Positions 62,383 through 64,000 of a stretch of DNA of 64,000 nucleotides are shown piece after piece. Within the stretch, counting starts at the first letter, position 1, and the number at the start of each line of letters is the position of its first letter. The position numbers and the translations under genes are program-made. The notes beneath the pieces were generated by a model. The model saw nothing but the letters and a program-made list of their open reading frames with translations, was not told the DNA's origin and ran no database searches. The stretch comes from Takifugu bimaculatus. Its lineage: Eukaryota; Chordata; Actinopteri; Tetraodontiformes; Tetraodontidae. Location: the NCBI GenBank assembly GCA_004026145.2, contig CP034991.1, forward strand, positions 8,045,992-8,109,991, in the 5' to 3' direction.

Positions 62383-62563
62383 GGGGTGGTGGCTCAGTCT
62401 GAAGGGAAGTGGGCCGAAGAGCAGAGGGTACTTGGTTCAAGCCCCGGTGCAGACCAACCCTGGAAGGTGTGCTGGTAGCAGGGTCACTGCCAATATACCA
62501 AACCTGTATGCAGCTGGGATGGGTTCCAACCCTCCCCATGACCCCCAAAAGAGATAAAGATCC
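62383..62563 (+). mobile_element. Same SINE-like element, copy B
   Basis: Counterpart of 14122-14305 in the duplicated segment, with several substitutions; the B-box-like part reads GGTTCAAGCCCCGG. Confidence 0.6.
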
Positions 62564-64000
62564 TTTACCACATAGCTGGAGCCACCTCTTACGTTGGGGT
62601 CCAATTGTAACTAGAAACCACATGTGAAGAGGACCAAGATGTTACTACACAGCAGGTCTCTCACACACATTCTGAAGTTGACGTTCTTTTCTTTTGCCAG
62701 TTTTAATCTCCATGCAGGAGTTTCTAGGAAATCTAAAGTGTCTTTTTTCTGGAGAATGTGGACCAGAGAAAGGAAAGACATAGTCAGCAGAGACTGCTCA
62801 TTTCATCATGATATCTGTTGTAGCACATTAAAAAAAAGGACATTTGGACAAGGCAACAAGGTCAGAAACATGATTTTTGTCAGATGGGGACTTTAATTAA
62901 ATCTCTCTAACTTGGCTGAACTTCTCGAGTTTAACTTTCAACAATAAACTGTTCCAGAGCAGATAGAGAGAGACTGAGTGAGAGAGAGGGATTTTCCTTT
63001 TCTTCCACTCTTCATGACCCTTAGTCTCTTCTCATTTTCTTCCCACTTCATCTCATCTACCTAGCATTTTACATCTTTGCTTCCTCTCCCATCAGCTCCT
63101 CCCTGGAGCCACTCATTTAAGGATTGCTGGTTGATGGAGAGCATGACTGAACTCTACATCCGGGATTAGGCCGCCATCCTCTGCCTGTGGACTCAGTAAA
63201 ACAAACACAGACATGGACATTGGATCCAAACTAATAAGAGCCACAGCTGCGTGTGAGGTGGGACTCTTGTGTTTGTCCAGTTGAGATACATTTTAGTAAT
63301 GTTATCTGTATCAAATATGCCATTAATGGTGACAGCTTTGTCACATTTTTGGAGGGGAAAATGATACAGAGCTAGATTGTATTTTGGAAATAAAGTGAAA
63401 ATAAACTCTTCCTGAACTTCCATGTGTCTTTTCTCTTACAATTAAAAAGATGTTCGTTAATTATGTGTCTGCAAACGATTGAATGAGGGAAAGGAATGAA
63501 CGTTACATGGCGAGAGACTTTGCAAATGCATAGATTTACCCTGCGTGTATGGAAAAGACTTTAAAAGCATAGTAAGATGCGGCTGCTGACACCTACACGT
63601 GCATTCATCTGTTCATCTGCACATGAACAAAAGCACGCACCTGCACACAGCAGGTCTGTCTGACACCAATGACCCAGGGAAGGAGGGGGCAACAAAGAGA
63701 AAAAAAGAAAAGCAAAAGCAAGAACGAGCGGGGGGGTTGGATTGGTTTAAGGGCATGAAGGCGGGGGGGTTTCAGGGGCCCTGTGCTGTTTCCAGACAGT
63801 CCCAGTGTAGACCGCAGACTTCAGACAGCTGAATCCCTGGAGCCCCCAGGGCAGCATGGAAGCCACAGATGTTCTCAGGGAGCTCAGAGTAGAAGGCTTG
63901 ATTCCAGCAGGGAAGAGTGGGAGGTAAAAGTGCATTGAGGGAGTGAAAAGAAGTAAGAAAACTCCAGAGTACAACTCAGAGTTACTCCAGATCTACAACA

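Larger units (their letters stand above)
48155..64000. repeat. Large duplicated segment, copy B (same orientation)
   Basis: Direct repeat of 1-15742. Its introns carry the same content as copy A: the same microsatellites at other lengths, the same SINE-like element and the same candidate conserved stretches. The clearest single differences are 44 extra bases near 55404-55447, three fewer minisatellite units near 50264, and a longer poly-C/CA tract near 49887. Intron stretches over 300 bp here (49574-50971, 51128-52432, 52578-54435, 55262-56176, 56357-58724, 58865-60390, 60903-61863, 62055-64000) hold no other gene that I can see. Confidence 0.98.

Overview
This window looks like a scaffold piece from a ray-finned (probably percomorph) fish. 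The evidence is spliced genes with GT/AG introns, many long CA/GT microsatellites, and SINE/L2-type tails common in fish. The one gene I recognise covers about 32 kb here; from memory its human counterpart spans several hundred kb. There is no operon, phage, CRISPR or other prokaryotic signature.

The gene is the orthologue of human KIAA0825 (also called C5orf36), on the minus strand. I rebuilt 20 consecutive coding exons from 32896 down to 1308. Every junction has AG/GT borders and matching phase, giving 3611 nt (about 1203 codons) with no stop. From memory the human protein is about 1275 residues, so roughly one N-terminal exon and a short C-terminal part are missing. The biochemical role of the protein is unknown. 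I recall a family-level DUF in Pfam, and recessive human variants linked to postaxial polydactyly.

Layout: 1-34379 is one contig-like segment holding exons 1-20 of my chain, called copy A. Positions 34380-34479 are exactly 100 N, the conventional assembly gap. From 34480 to 48154 there is mostly non-coding DNA with one plausible unassigned exon (47692-47839). From 48155 to the right edge the sequence repeats 1-15742 almost base for base (about 48.15-48.26 kb spacing). This gives a second, equally intact set of the 11 C-terminal exons, called copy B. Homology runs off both window edges, so no true breakpoint is visible.

The two copies differ by scattered substitutions, microsatellite lengths and small indels, with three amino-acid differences in about 618 codons. 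This, together with the N gap, fits two haplotypes placed end to end in the assembly better than an old functional duplication. A recent true tandem duplication cannot be excluded from the sequence alone. I found no novel molecular system. The points worth checking are the duplication, the unassigned exon, the missing terminal exons, a few conserved-element candidates, and repeats that differ between copies.
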